Origin: CAZRRV01 sp964602735
GTDB lineage: Bacteria > Bacillota > Clostridia > Oscillospirales > Acutalibacteraceae
DNA length: 64,000 nt
Direction: 5' to 3'
NCBI GenBank assembly: GCA_964602735.1
Contig: CAZRRV010000002.1
Location: 26,394-90,393, forward strand
The notes under the pieces were generated by a model. That model did no database searches, had not been told where the DNA came from, and worked only from the letters and a program-made list of their open reading frames with translations. This document shows, one piece after another, positions 1 to 8,352 of the stretch; the stretch's first letter is position 1; each line of letters begins with the position of its first letter. A program made the translations under genes and the position numbers.

Positions 1-1
1 G

Positions 2-1294
2 CTTGTTTCCTCGCGGCAGATGATTCACGGTGTCGGAGATTATAACGATACCGAAACCGTGGCGAATACATTCCCGGAACAGTCGCCCGAAAACTGTTAT
101 CAGATTTTCGGTCACAGGAATACCAAAAGCCTGCCGGCGCGTGTAAATGACCGTGTGTTTGTACTTGAAGGCAAAGTGGAGTTCGGCGGGTGTCTGCGGT
201 GCGTTCAGGTTCTGCCCGGCGGGATAATAAACACCGTGGAAATTCAAAACACCGTTTTCGCGGAGCCGAACCTTCCGGATATTGCCGGCGCGGATGAGGA
301 AAAAACGGTAGGCGATGTTATACGGGAACTGCGCGCCAACCGTTATATCGCCGAAAAGCGGTACGGGAACATCTCGTCTTTCAATTTTACGAAGGAGGCA
401 TTCTACGATAAAGTTTGGGACGGGCAAACCATACACGCCCGCGGACTTTATATCAACATACCCGAAGAGAAGGTGGTCGCGAGAGCCTACGACAAATTTT
501 TCAATATAAACGAACGGCCGGAAACAAAACTCGAGATGTTACAGTTCAGGTTTGAATTTCCGGTGACGGCTTATGTGAAAGAGAACGGGTTTTTGGGAAT
601 CGTTTCCTACAGCGACGAAAACGACGACCTGTTCATCACCACGAAATCGGCGCCGGACGGCGAATACGCCGTATGGCTGAAAGAGATGTTTTTCCGTGTT
701 ACGACCGATGAAACTCGCAATGCGATAAAACACTTCGCGAAAGAACATAATGTTTCGTTTGTGTTTGAATGTGTGGATACCGAACGCGATCGGCATATAA
801 TTTCCTATCCCGAAAGCGGCCTTTATCTGCTTGATATTGTTTTTAACGATCTGCATTTCCGCAAATACGAATACGACGAAATGTGCGAGATTGCGGAAAG
901 ATTCGGGTTGCGTCACAAAGAAAAAGCCCGCGTAATCGAGCGGTGGCCGGATTTTTTCGATTGGTACAATACCGTAAACGGCGAGGATTATCTGTACAGG
1001 GGGAGAAGGATCGAAGGTTTTGTGACGGAAGACGGAAAGGGCGCCATGCTCAAAATCAAACTTGCCTATTACCGCTTTTGGAAATTTATGCGCTCCGTAG
1101 CGCGGGAAACCTTCAGAAAAGGTTATATCGACAACACTCGCGTAAGCGCTTTGGCGACGCCTCTCGCCAACCGCTTTTACGGCTGGCTCAAAGAGCTGCG
1201 GGCGACTCATTCCCCCGATGAATTGCCCGACGATATATGTACATTGCGGGAAATGTTTTACAAATCCGACGCGGGGCGGCAGTTCGCGGAATAA
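2..1294 (+). CDS. RNA-repair protein, 3' part: metallophosphatase tail plus T4 Rnl1-like RNA ligase
   Basis: The reading frame is open to the left edge, so the gene is 5'-truncated. The first ~70 visible residues resemble the end of a calcineurin-like phosphatase (GDYNDTE, then IFGHRN, then an EFGGCLRCVQV strand). The rest fits an ATP-dependent RNA ligase of the T4 Rnl1 type: an ARGLYIN segment, DKFFNINE, the nucleotidyl-lysine motif KENG (Lys codon at 578-580), FVFECVD, then EGFV and KIK as motifs IV and V. This order resembles bacterial kinase-phosphatase-ligase RNA-repair proteins, in which broken RNA ends are healed and resealed; a kinase domain would lie left of the window. The ligase assignment is fairly secure; the natural substrate (perhaps cleaved tRNA) is inference. 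A strong hairpin follows the gene. Confidence 0.75.
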   Translation, partial: LVSSRQMIHGVGDYNDTETVANTFPEQSPENCYQIFGHRNTKSLPARVNDRVFVLEGKVEFGGCLRCVQVLPGGIINTVEIQNTVFAEPNLPDIAGADEEKTVGDVIRELRANRYIAEKRYGNISSFNFTKEAFYDKVWDGQTIHARGLYINIPEEKVVARAYDKFFNINERPETKLEMLQFRFEFPVTAYVKENGFLGIVSYSDENDDLFITTKSAPDGEYAVWLKEMFFRVTTDETRNAIKHFAKEHNVSFVFECVDTERDRHIISYPESGLYLLDIVFNDLHFRKYEYDEMCEIAERFGLRHKEKARVIERWPDFFDWYNTVNGEDYLYRGRRIEGFVTEDGKGAMLKIKLAYYRFWKFMRSVARETFRKGYIDNTRVSALATPLANRFYGWLKELRATHSPDELPDDICTLREMFYKSDAGRQFAE

Positions 1295-1333
1295 TCGCGA
1301 AGGCCGTATATACTTCCGTAAAACAGCGGCCGT

Positions 1334-1370
1334 CAAACAGGCGGAGAACGACTCGTTCTCCGCCTGTTTG
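1334..1370. terminator. Perfect 17-bp hairpin between converging genes
   Basis: Arms 1334-1350 and 1354-1370 are perfectly complementary around a 3-nt loop. It lies between the ends of the RNA ligase gene (+) and mltG (-), so a bidirectional terminator is the simplest reading. No long T run follows on either side. Confidence 0.6.
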
Positions 1371-1555
1371 TGTGTTGTTAAATACAACGCCGAATAACGC
1401 CTGCCTTGCGGATGTGCCGCCGGGCACCCGATACCGACGGGGGAATACAGCTGATTTTCCGAGAGACCCGCGGGGCGGCGCCGTCGGAAGTCGGACGGAA
1501 GAGCGGAGTGCACGGCGCCGTTTCCGTTTTTACCTTTCAGAGCGTTGCCGTTAAA

Positions 1556-2794
1556 TTATTCGAGCCACAGATCTTCCTGCTTCAGCCGGCTTACGGTTGC
1601 GTTGTGCTCTTCCAGAGTTTTATTGTAGTAGAATTTGCCGTTTTTATCGGTTACGAAATAGTCGAACTTAAAATCGTCGGTTGGATTTACCGCGGCGCTG
1701 ATTGATGCCTCGCTCGGAGCGCACAGGGGACCGGGAGGCAGCCCCTCGGTTTTGTTGGTGTCGTACCTGCCGTTGCCGTAGGGATATTCCGCCGTAGGGG
1801 AAGAACCCAACAATTTCGGCTGATCTTTCCAGTTAAGGCGGTTATAAAACACCGCGGCGACATTTTCACGGTCGGTTTTAGAGGCGTTGCTGGTTTCGAG
1901 TTCCAGAATCGACGCCATTGTGAGTATTTCGTGAACCGTGTAACCCGATTTTTTGATTTTTGAACGGTAAGGTCTCAGCTTCGCGTCGGTTTGCGCGAGA
2001 GTACGCCGTATGGCCTGCCTTGCGCATTCGGTACTGTTGTAGCGGTAAAATTCGTAGGTATCGGGGAACATATAGCCCTCGAGGTGATAATAAACCTGCT
2101 CAACGGGGAGTTCTTTTATAAAATCGAATTCATCGTAATACGACAAATCGCGCGACGCTTCGCGGAACTGTTCCTCCGTGCATATACCGGCGTCGGCAAA
2201 AAGCTTGCGTATATCGTCTATTTCCGCCCCTTCGGGGATTTTCACCTTTACGGTGTCGGCTTTCATTCCTTCCTCCTGCAGGGTTTCACACAGCGCCTCG
2301 TAGCCGTCCTCCTTGTCGAACACATATACGCCGTATTGGAATTTGCCGTCGAATCCCATGAGCTTGGAGTATAGGCGGAACGCTGTGGAATACCGAATTA
2401 CGCCCGCTTTGTCGAGCTGGCGGGCGATTTCGGCGGATGGTGTGCCGCGCTCTATTTCAATCTGCACCGTCCCCGCGCCGCCTATGCCCAGAAAATCGGC
2501 GACCAGCGTTAAAACTCCGAAAGCGACGCCGAGCGACACCGCTATTATTCCCGCGACCCATACGGCCGCCGAAACGCAGCCCTGGCGCCTTTTCTTCTTC
2601 TTTTTTTTCTTCCTCGGAGCAGGGGTGCCTGCATCTTCGCCGCCGGTTCCGGTACCCGACGGATTGTCGGGATATTCGTCGAGAAGAGAAAGATCTATGG
2701 AAAAGTCCTCGGTAGTTTCGTTCCCGGGCGGATCGTCGGGCGGCAGGTCGTCTCTTCTGTCGTCGGGCGGGATATACATGTTGGGATTGCTCAT
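1556..2794 (-). CDS. mltG: Endolytic murein transglycosylase MltG (YceG-like)
   Basis: Membrane-anchored lytic transglycosylase that cuts nascent glycan strands and so releases peptidoglycan chains during synthesis. The 412-aa protein has an acidic, Pro-rich cytoplasmic N-terminus, a run of lysines (about residues 62-70), one membrane helix (about 75-100), a LysM-like region and the YceG catalytic domain. The catalytic Glu lies in ASILELET (family ASIVEKET; the usual Lys is Leu here). GLPPGPL and the C-terminal EHN motif are present. The poly-Lys stretch is encoded by an A-rich run with 8 consecutive A. It is the last gene of the thyX operon, one base after the cyclo-ligase gene. Confidence 0.93.
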   Translation of the reverse strand: MSNPNMYIPPDDRRDDLPPDDPPGNETTEDFSIDLSLLDEYPDNPSGTGTGGEDAGTPAPRKKKKKKKRRQGCVSAAVWVAGIIAVSLGVAFGVLTLVADFLGIGGAGTVQIEIERGTPSAEIARQLDKAGVIRYSTAFRLYSKLMGFDGKFQYGVYVFDKEDGYEALCETLQEEGMKADTVKVKIPEGAEIDDIRKLFADAGICTEEQFREASRDLSYYDEFDFIKELPVEQVYYHLEGYMFPDTYEFYRYNSTECARQAIRRTLAQTDAKLRPYRSKIKKSGYTVHEILTMASILELETSNASKTDRENVAAVFYNRLNWKDQPKLLGSSPTAEYPYGNGRYDTNKTEGLPPGPLCAPSEASISAAVNPTDDFKFDYFVTDKNGKFYYNKTLEEHNATVSRLKQEDLWLE

Positions 2795-2795
2795 C

Positions 2796-3401
2796 TTAAC
2801 CTCCGAACTTCGGCGGATTTTCCGCCGATTTGTATATTTTACGCTCGGTTATAACAACCGATACGGGTTTGTCGTATTTGTCGCGGTAAATGCGGGACAC
2901 AAGGTCGCTTTCGTAGCAAAGCCCCGCCGTCGCGCCGGTAAAATGTTCGAGATAACGGTCGTAATAGCCTTTGCCGTGCCCTATGCGGAAACCGTACCGA
3001 TCGAACACAAAGCCCGGCACCAGCATCAAGGCGTCGCCGCAGCCGTCGGCCAACGGGAAATCTTCCGGCGGTTCGGGTACCGAAAACGAACCTGGGGATA
3101 AATCGGTTAACGAATTTATAAAACGGAACCGCATTTCACGCGTTCCCGGCACGCAGCGCGGCACCGCTACTTTTTTGCCGTCGGAAAACGCGTTTTCGAT
3201 TATGGCGGCGGTGGCAACCTCGTACCCGCGGGCGACATAAACGAAAACGGCGCCCGCATCGCGGTATTGCCGGAGTTTTCGCACCTGCCCGCACACGGCG
3301 GTATCGGCTGTCGCTTTAACCCCTGACGGCATTGCCAGTCTTCGCTCGCGCGATTTTTCACGCATTTCCGCTTTGTAAAGTTTTGCGCTTACCGGCTCCA
3401 C
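2796..3401 (-). CDS. 5-formyltetrahydrofolate cyclo-ligase
   Basis: ATP-dependent enzyme converting 5-formyl-THF to 5,10-methenyl-THF and so returning folate to the one-carbon pool. The 201-aa protein has the family signature GHGKGYYDRYL near residue 140 and an N-terminal basic helix with ERRLAM. The start overlaps the DJ-1 gene by 13 bp, which suggests translational coupling. Its place downstream of thyX and tmk fits a folate/dTMP operon, because ThyX uses methylene-THF. Confidence 0.92.
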   Translation of the reverse strand: MEPVSAKLYKAEMREKSRERRLAMPSGVKATADTAVCGQVRKLRQYRDAGAVFVYVARGYEVATAAIIENAFSDGKKVAVPRCVPGTREMRFRFINSLTDLSPGSFSVPEPPEDFPLADGCGDALMLVPGFVFDRYGFRIGHGKGYYDRYLEHFTGATAGLCYESDLVSRIYRDKYDKPVSVVITERKIYKSAENPPKFGG

Positions 3402-3934
3402 TGTATATCGTGTTCCAGCTCAACCCGCTTCGCTCTGCCGCACATTGCCTCAACCAGCGCGAAGCCGAACTGTGTTGCCGCTCCCGCCCCGCGTGCGGTT
3501 ATAATATTGCCGGATTTTACGGCGGGAGCGTCGCCGATTTCGGCTCCGTACAGGAATTGTTCAAATCCGGGATAGCAAACGGCTTTTTTGCCGCCAAGCA
3601 ACCCCATTTTGCCTATGATGGACGGCGCCGCACAAATCGCGCCGATTATTTTCCCGTTACTGTCGGCGTACTTGATAAAATCAATTACCTCTTCGGATTT
3701 TTCGAGGTTTGCCGTGCCCGGCATACCTCCCGGCAGGATTACCGCCTCGAGAGCCTCCCCGGGTGCCGCTTCCGCAATAACGGTGTCGGCGGTTACCGTT
3801 ATGCCGTGCGAACCCGTAACCGTTTTGCCGGTAACTCCCACCGTCGTAACCGATTTGCCCGCTCTTCTGAGTATATCGAGCGGAACAATAGCCTCGGTTT
3901 CCTCAAAACCGTCTGCCAGAAATTCAAATATCAT
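3389..3934 (-). CDS. DJ-1/PfpI family protein
   Basis: The 181-aa protein has a flavodoxin-like alpha/beta fold. The nucleophile-elbow cysteine is C101 in GAICAAPSII, and a conserved acidic residue lies in the ADGFEETE segment (E11-E12). It is closest in layout to the ThiJ/YajL/DJ-1 branch rather than to the Pfp protease branch. Proposed roles for this branch include repair of glycation damage and redox protection; the substrate here cannot be read from sequence. It overlaps tmk by 4 bp and the cyclo-ligase gene by 13 bp, so it is co-translated in the thyX operon. Confidence 0.9.
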   Translation of the reverse strand: MIFEFLADGFEETEAIVPLDILRRAGKSVTTVGVTGKTVTGSHGITVTADTVIAEAAPGEALEAVILPGGMPGTANLEKSEEVIDFIKYADSNGKIIGAICAAPSIIGKMGLLGGKKAVCYPGFEQFLYGAEIGDAPAVKSGNIITARGAGAATQFGFALVEAMCGRAKRVELEHDIQWSR

Positions 3935-4611
3935 AGATCCGTACCCCGTTTCAGCGTTTTAACAGCTTTATCGTAAATTTCTTCCGCTATGGTGTCGACA
4001 GCCTTCGGCTCGCCGTTTGCGGCACAGTGTACCGTTTCCCATCCGCAATATTCCGCCGCGAAAAGTGCGGCTTCGCGGCACCGTCGCAGATAGCGCCCGT
4101 TCTTTTCGTGAATATCTTTTTTTTGCTCGTCGCCGCCGTAGCGGTTTGACAGCATTTTTTCTGCCACATCAGGCGGCATATCCAAAAAAATAACGTTATC
4201 CGGCCGCGGAAGCCCGAGCTTTCCGTATTCAAATTCGCACAGCCAGTCGATGTACCGCGAACGCTCGCCGGCCGGCAGTTTCGAGGCCTGATGAACGGCG
4301 TTCGATGTTGTGTACCGCCCGCACAGCACCAGCCCGCCGGCGGCGTAATAATTTTCCCAGTGCAGTTTATAATTAGCGTAACGGTCAACCGCGTAAAACG
4401 CGCCGGCGGCATAGGCGTTCACGGAGTCGGGATCGTCGCCGAACGCCCCGCTTAAATACATACGCACCAGAGCGCTCGAATCGCCGGCGTAATCGGGAAA
4501 CGAATAACTCCGGCAATCGGTTCCTTCGCTTAAAAAGCGCTTTTCAAGCAGGCTTAATTGTGTGGATTTTCCGCTTCCGTCGAGCCCTTCGAGTACTATC
4601 AGCTTTCCCAT
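3931..4611 (-). CDS. tmk: Thymidylate kinase
   Basis: Phosphorylates dTMP to dTDP. The 226-aa protein starts with the P-loop GLDGSGKST (residues 9-17), followed by a DRY segment and the LCGRYTTSN substrate-binding region. It directly follows thyX: the last base of the thyX stop codon is shared with the tmk start. Two consecutive steps of dTTP synthesis are therefore linked. The protein is slightly longer than the usual ~210 aa. Confidence 0.93.
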   Translation of the reverse strand: MGKLIVLEGLDGSGKSTQLSLLEKRFLSEGTDCRSYSFPDYAGDSSALVRMYLSGAFGDDPDSVNAYAAGAFYAVDRYANYKLHWENYYAAGGLVLCGRYTTSNAVHQASKLPAGERSRYIDWLCEFEYGKLGLPRPDNVIFLDMPPDVAEKMLSNRYGGDEQKKDIHEKNGRYLRRCREAALFAAEYCGWETVHCAANGEPKAVDTIAEEIYDKAVKTLKRGTDL

Positions 4612-5387
4612 TACCGGTTTTCGCCGCGCAACGCCTTAAAGCGTTCGCGAACCTGCGCGCTTTTCCCGCAGGACATTTTACCTTCGCCGCACGCTCCGAA
4701 AAGGCAGGCGGGACCGGTGCCGGCAAAGATATGCGGCGCCACACCGTAAACCAGCCGGAACATCTCATCGGCGACCGCCCGTATTTCCCACTGGGCGCGC
4801 CCGCAACAGCGATGTCGGAAAAAATTCAGCAGGCTGCGGGCGTTCATGGTAACCACCATTTTTGTTTCACAGGCGTTCGGCAGTACAAACCGCGCGTCTT
4901 CAACCGCTTTTTTTTCGGCGGCGCGGTCGGCTTCTTTTTCGCTCATTCCCGATTCCAGGAAATTTTTTTTATGCCGCGATTTAAGAATTTCGGCAAGCTT
5001 TTCGTAATCCTCTCTGTCGCGTTCCATGGCGTTTATATAACATTCTCTGGCTTCGGGAACCGCCTCGATTTCGGGAGGTACAACATAACGGAACGCGTTT
5101 TCTTTAACATAGCGCTGACTTTGCACCGAATACGACGCGATGCGGTGGCGTGTAATCTGCGCCAGCAACGAACGCGATACACCCTCTATCCCGAATGTGA
5201 ACGAGGCGTGCTCAAGCGGGCTTTCGTGACCTATTTCGGCAAGCATTTCCACAAAGTGTGCGGTTTTTTCGGGGGTAAGCCCCTCGCGTATGCTTTCAAT
5301 ATCGGCGGCGGAATAGCACAGCCTGGCGGCCGCCGCGACCGCAAGTTCGGGATTCGGCGTATAAGCGAGCAATGTGACTTTAGCCAT
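4611..5387 (-). CDS. thyX: Flavin-dependent thymidylate synthase ThyX
   Basis: Makes dTMP from dUMP using methylene-THF, FAD and NAD(P)H, as the alternative to ThyA. The ThyX signature RHR-x7-S is present (R80-H81-R82, S90 in RHRIASYSVQS). The 258-aa length is in the family range. It is the first gene of an overlapping five-gene operon with a good promoter about 30 bp upstream. Confidence 0.95.
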   Translation of the reverse strand: MAKVTLLAYTPNPELAVAAAARLCYSAADIESIREGLTPEKTAHFVEMLAEIGHESPLEHASFTFGIEGVSRSLLAQITRHRIASYSVQSQRYVKENAFRYVVPPEIEAVPEARECYINAMERDREDYEKLAEILKSRHKKNFLESGMSEKEADRAAEKKAVEDARFVLPNACETKMVVTMNARSLLNFFRHRCCGRAQWEIRAVADEMFRLVYGVAPHIFAGTGPACLFGACGEGKMSCGKSAQVRERFKALRGENR

Positions 5388-5417
5388 TCACAAACTCCTT
5401 TCCCCGATTATAAAAGC

Positions 5418-5446
5418 ATTATACCAAAAACCGTGCCCCGTGGCAA
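5418..5446 (-). promoter_or_regulatory. Sigma-A promoter of the thyX operon
   Basis: On the minus strand: -35 TTGCCA (5446-5441), a 17-nt spacer, and -10 TATAAT (5423-5418), 30 bp upstream of the thyX start. Confidence 0.75.
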
Positions 5447-6280
5447 TGAAAAAATTATTTTCGGCGTGATTTCGCGGGGCGGATGTGAGACGGTGCCGCT
5501 TTACGAGGGTTTAATCTGACGCCGGGACGGTTCTATCGCGCAGTCCCGGGCGGCGAGGGAATGTTGTATGTGTTTACGGGCACGCTGGCCGGGCGGAGAA
5601 CCGGCGAACAGGGGCACGGCGGAACCTTGCGCGGCGCCGCCGTGATATAAAAACTCCCCCGGCGCGCGGGGGAGAGATATATTTGCGGCTCTGTTCGGGG
5701 ACGTTTTCCGGGCGCGGCGCCGGGGGAAAAACCTTAGGGCAACACCGCAAAAAGACCCGGCGGCAGATGCGCCGTCGGATTTTTTGTTAAGAGAAAGCAA
5801 AAAGCGCTTTTCGGGCGCTTTTGTAAAATATAACAGGGGAAATACCGGGCAGATGACGCCGGGAGCCGTCGGGCGGTCACCCGGCGGTGTTGCCGTAAGA
5901 GCTTTTTGTCGGGGAAAGCACCCGCCGCGCCGATCGGCGCGGCCGTCCGGCTGTTGGGCCGCGCGCGTGTGCGGTTCCTGATTGCGGATCGCAACCTAAG
6001 TGCCCATAATCCGGCACACTGTCGAGTTCACCCGTAGTGTAGACCGCGGAAGCGGGGCGGCGGAATCGTTCCGTAGTAACGCGCGACAGTTAATCGCATG
6101 CCGCCCGTTCCTTAAATCCTGGTTGAGAGTGCCGCCGGATACGGCTCCCGGCGCCGAGCGGTTTATCGCGTCTGCGGGCAGCGGCCGCTTTTACGGACGG
6201 CAAAAATTCTAAAGCCATTAATCATGCAATTTTTTATTGCGCCGGCTAAAACTTTGCGCGGGTTGCCGTTAATGTACGGC
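5447..6280. other. 834-bp intergenic region with several hairpins, no supported gene
   Basis: Unusually long gap between the divergently oriented thyX promoter and the end of rhaD. Short open frames have no recognisable features. Three stem-loops stand out: 5654-5660/5668-5674 (CTCCCCC/GGGGGAG), the terminator-like 5757-5785, and 5800-5807/5815-5822 (AAAAGCGC/GCGCTTTT). A structured RNA or decayed gene is possible, but I recognise no known RNA family. Confidence 0.5.
5757..5785 (+). terminator. Intrinsic terminator-like hairpin
   Basis: Stem 5757-5764/5771-5778 (8 bp with one G-U pair) and a 6-nt loop, followed by A and six T. It reads as a plus-strand terminator although no plus-strand gene is recognisable upstream, so an unannotated small transcript may end here. 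Confidence 0.5.
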
Positions 6281-7093
6281 TTAACCGAGGAAATCCTCGC
6301 GGAATTTAAGGTTAAAAGCGGCGGCTGTCGCCCGTAATCCGTCGTCGCTGATCGTATTGATACGCGGCATTCCGCTCGCTATCATATAAAGCTGAGCGCC
6401 TTTTTCAACCGTTTCAATCAGACCGAACGCTTCGTCGAGAGTTTTCCCGACAGCGTAAATACCGTGCATTCCCCATATTACCAAACGGAACTCGCGCATT
6501 TTTTCGGCGGTTGCTCTTCCTATTTCGTTGGTGCCGCATACCATCCACGGGAGTACGCCGATCCCGTCGGGAAAAACCACTATGCATTCGGTGCAGGTCT
6601 GCCACAGCGTATGCGTAAATTCTTTCTCATCGAGCGGATGCACAAAATTCATGGCGAGGGTATACGTCGGGTGGCAGTGCATAACAACACGGTTATCCGG
6701 GTCAATCGAAAGCCTTGCGATATGGCTCATCAAATGGGCGGGAAGTTCGCTTGTGAACCGTCCGCCGTCGGAATATCCCCAAAGCAGTTCGGCGGTATCG
6801 CCGCTCTCCGATACGCGAATTACGCCAAGATTGTTTTCGGGGTCGCGCTCGATGTTTTTGAAATATTTGCCGGTTCCCGTGACGGCAAAACATTTTCCGG
6901 CGAGTTCGCTCGCCCGAAAGCCCATGGGTATTTCCCTCAGCACCGGCGCGCCGCCAAGGTATGCCGATATGTCGCCGTCGTCGAGCATAACGCTTATGTT
7001 GCCGCCGTTGCGTTCGTCCCAGCCGAGACGGTACATATTCGACGCGGTGAGGCAGAGTTCTTTGATAAACGGGGCCGTGCTTAAATCAGTCAT
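6281..7093 (-). CDS. rhaD: L-rhamnulose-1-phosphate aldolase
   Basis: Class II (zinc) aldolase that splits rhamnulose-1-phosphate into DHAP and L-lactaldehyde. The 270-aa protein has the N-terminal ERNGGNIS segment, VTGTGKYF and the metal-binding HCHPT motif, with a further His in WGMHG, as in the RhaD/FucA family. Its length and the directly adjacent rhaA (4-bp overlap) favour RhaD over fuculose aldolase. Last gene of rhaBAD. Confidence 0.93.
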   Translation of the reverse strand: MTDLSTAPFIKELCLTASNMYRLGWDERNGGNISVMLDDGDISAYLGGAPVLREIPMGFRASELAGKCFAVTGTGKYFKNIERDPENNLGVIRVSESGDTAELLWGYSDGGRFTSELPAHLMSHIARLSIDPDNRVVMHCHPTYTLAMNFVHPLDEKEFTHTLWQTCTECIVVFPDGIGVLPWMVCGTNEIGRATAEKMREFRLVIWGMHGIYAVGKTLDEAFGLIETVEKGAQLYMIASGMPRINTISDDGLRATAAAFNLKFREDFLG

Positions 7094-8331
7094 AATCTTT
7101 CAACCGACACCTTTCTCTCATATTCGTCGATTTCCGACATATAATCGGGATTTACCCCTTCGCGGTTCAGAAACTCCTCCCACACCGGGTAAAACGGGGC
7201 ACAATTCAGCTTTTCGCGCAACGCCATGAGATGTGTAAAATCGCCCGAGTCCTGCAATCTTCTCATCTCGGGGTACGGAGTCAACAGCGCCTGCAGCATT
7301 GCCTTGCGGACGCTCAACTGCCCCGTTACCCACGCCGCGACGCGATTGACGGAAGCGTCAAAATAATCGGTCGCGAGAAAAACGCGGTCGAGCGCGTCGC
7401 AGGCAACCACTTCGCCGAGAATCGAGCGGGTTTCATCGTCGAAGAGAACGACATGATCACTGTCCCACCGGACGGGACGCGTGATGTGAAGCGCAATTTT
7501 ATCGTTGAAAAGCAACATTGCCGAAATCTTATCGGCTACCGATTCGGTAGGGTGATAATGCCCGTTATCCATGAGCGGGGTGATGCCCCGCGAATTTACA
7601 TAATTTAAGCAAAATTCGGCGCTGCCAACGGTACATGATTCAAGTCCTATACCGAAAACTTTCGATTCGAGGCAGATATAAACCTTGGTTTTGTCGCGCG
7701 GAACGGAAACAATTTCATCAAGGGAATCCGCGAAACGCTTACGCGGGCCGAATCTGTCTCCCGGTATATCTTTGAACCCGTCGGGAATCCAAATATTCAT
7801 CAGACAGGGCATACCCGTTTCTTCCGCGAAATACGATGATATTTCAACGCACCGTTTGCCGTGTTCAATCCAAAAGCGGCGCACCGTTTCATCGGGTGAA
7901 GAAAGCGTGAGATTGTCTTTAACCATCGAATGTGAGAAAAAAGTGGGATTAAAATCAACGCCGATTCCGCGGGCGTTCGCGTAATCAACCCATTTCTTAA
8001 AATGGCGGGGAGATATTTTATCGCGATCGGCCCTGTCGCCGTCGCCGAAAATCGCGTAACTCGCATGCAGATTGAGCTTTTTCCGACCCGGCACCAGTTT
8101 TAACACCTCGTCGAAATCCGCCATCAATTCATCGGGGGTTCTCGCTTTTCCGGGGTAATTGCCGGTGGTCTGTATCCCGCCCGACAGCGCTCCGCCCCCG
8201 TCGAACCCCTCAACGTCGTCGCCCTGCCAGCAGTGGATCGAGACGGGGGTTTCGGAGCATTTTTTCATCGCCGCGTCAACATCTACGCCCAGATTTCCGT
8301 AGAAATCGCGTGCTTCGTCAAATCCGCTCAT
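7090..8331 (-). CDS. rhaA: L-rhamnose isomerase
   Basis: Metal-dependent isomerase converting L-rhamnose to L-rhamnulose. The 413-aa protein has the RhaA N-terminus with SIHCWQGDDVEGF, then LNLHASYAIFGD and FNPTFFSH, and the metal-site region MDNGHYHPTE. The length is typical (about 415-420 aa). It lies between rhaB and rhaD and overlaps rhaD by 4 bp. Confidence 0.95.
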   Translation of the reverse strand: MSGFDEARDFYGNLGVDVDAAMKKCSETPVSIHCWQGDDVEGFDGGGALSGGIQTTGNYPGKARTPDELMADFDEVLKLVPGRKKLNLHASYAIFGDGDRADRDKISPRHFKKWVDYANARGIGVDFNPTFFSHSMVKDNLTLSSPDETVRRFWIEHGKRCVEISSYFAEETGMPCLMNIWIPDGFKDIPGDRFGPRKRFADSLDEIVSVPRDKTKVYICLESKVFGIGLESCTVGSAEFCLNYVNSRGITPLMDNGHYHPTESVADKISAMLLFNDKIALHITRPVRWDSDHVVLFDDETRSILGEVVACDALDRVFLATDYFDASVNRVAAWVTGQLSVRKAMLQALLTPYPEMRRLQDSGDFTHLMALREKLNCAPFYPVWEEFLNREGVNPDYMSEIDEYERKVSVERL

Positions 8332-8352
8332 TTACATACATCATCCTTTGTT

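Noticed and set aside
539..1513. Long minus-strand frame opposite the RNA ligase gene
   Set aside because: It is antisense to a well-supported coding region with conserved motifs and resembles no protein family.
2590..2620. A8/T8 run in mltG as another contingency locus
   Set aside because: The frame is intact on both sides and the run encodes a plausible cytoplasmic poly-lysine segment; short A runs are common and less slippery than long G runs.
5501..5994. Arg/Pro-rich minus-strand frames as small proteins
   Set aside because: The composition is what GC-rich non-coding DNA gives; hairpins run through them.
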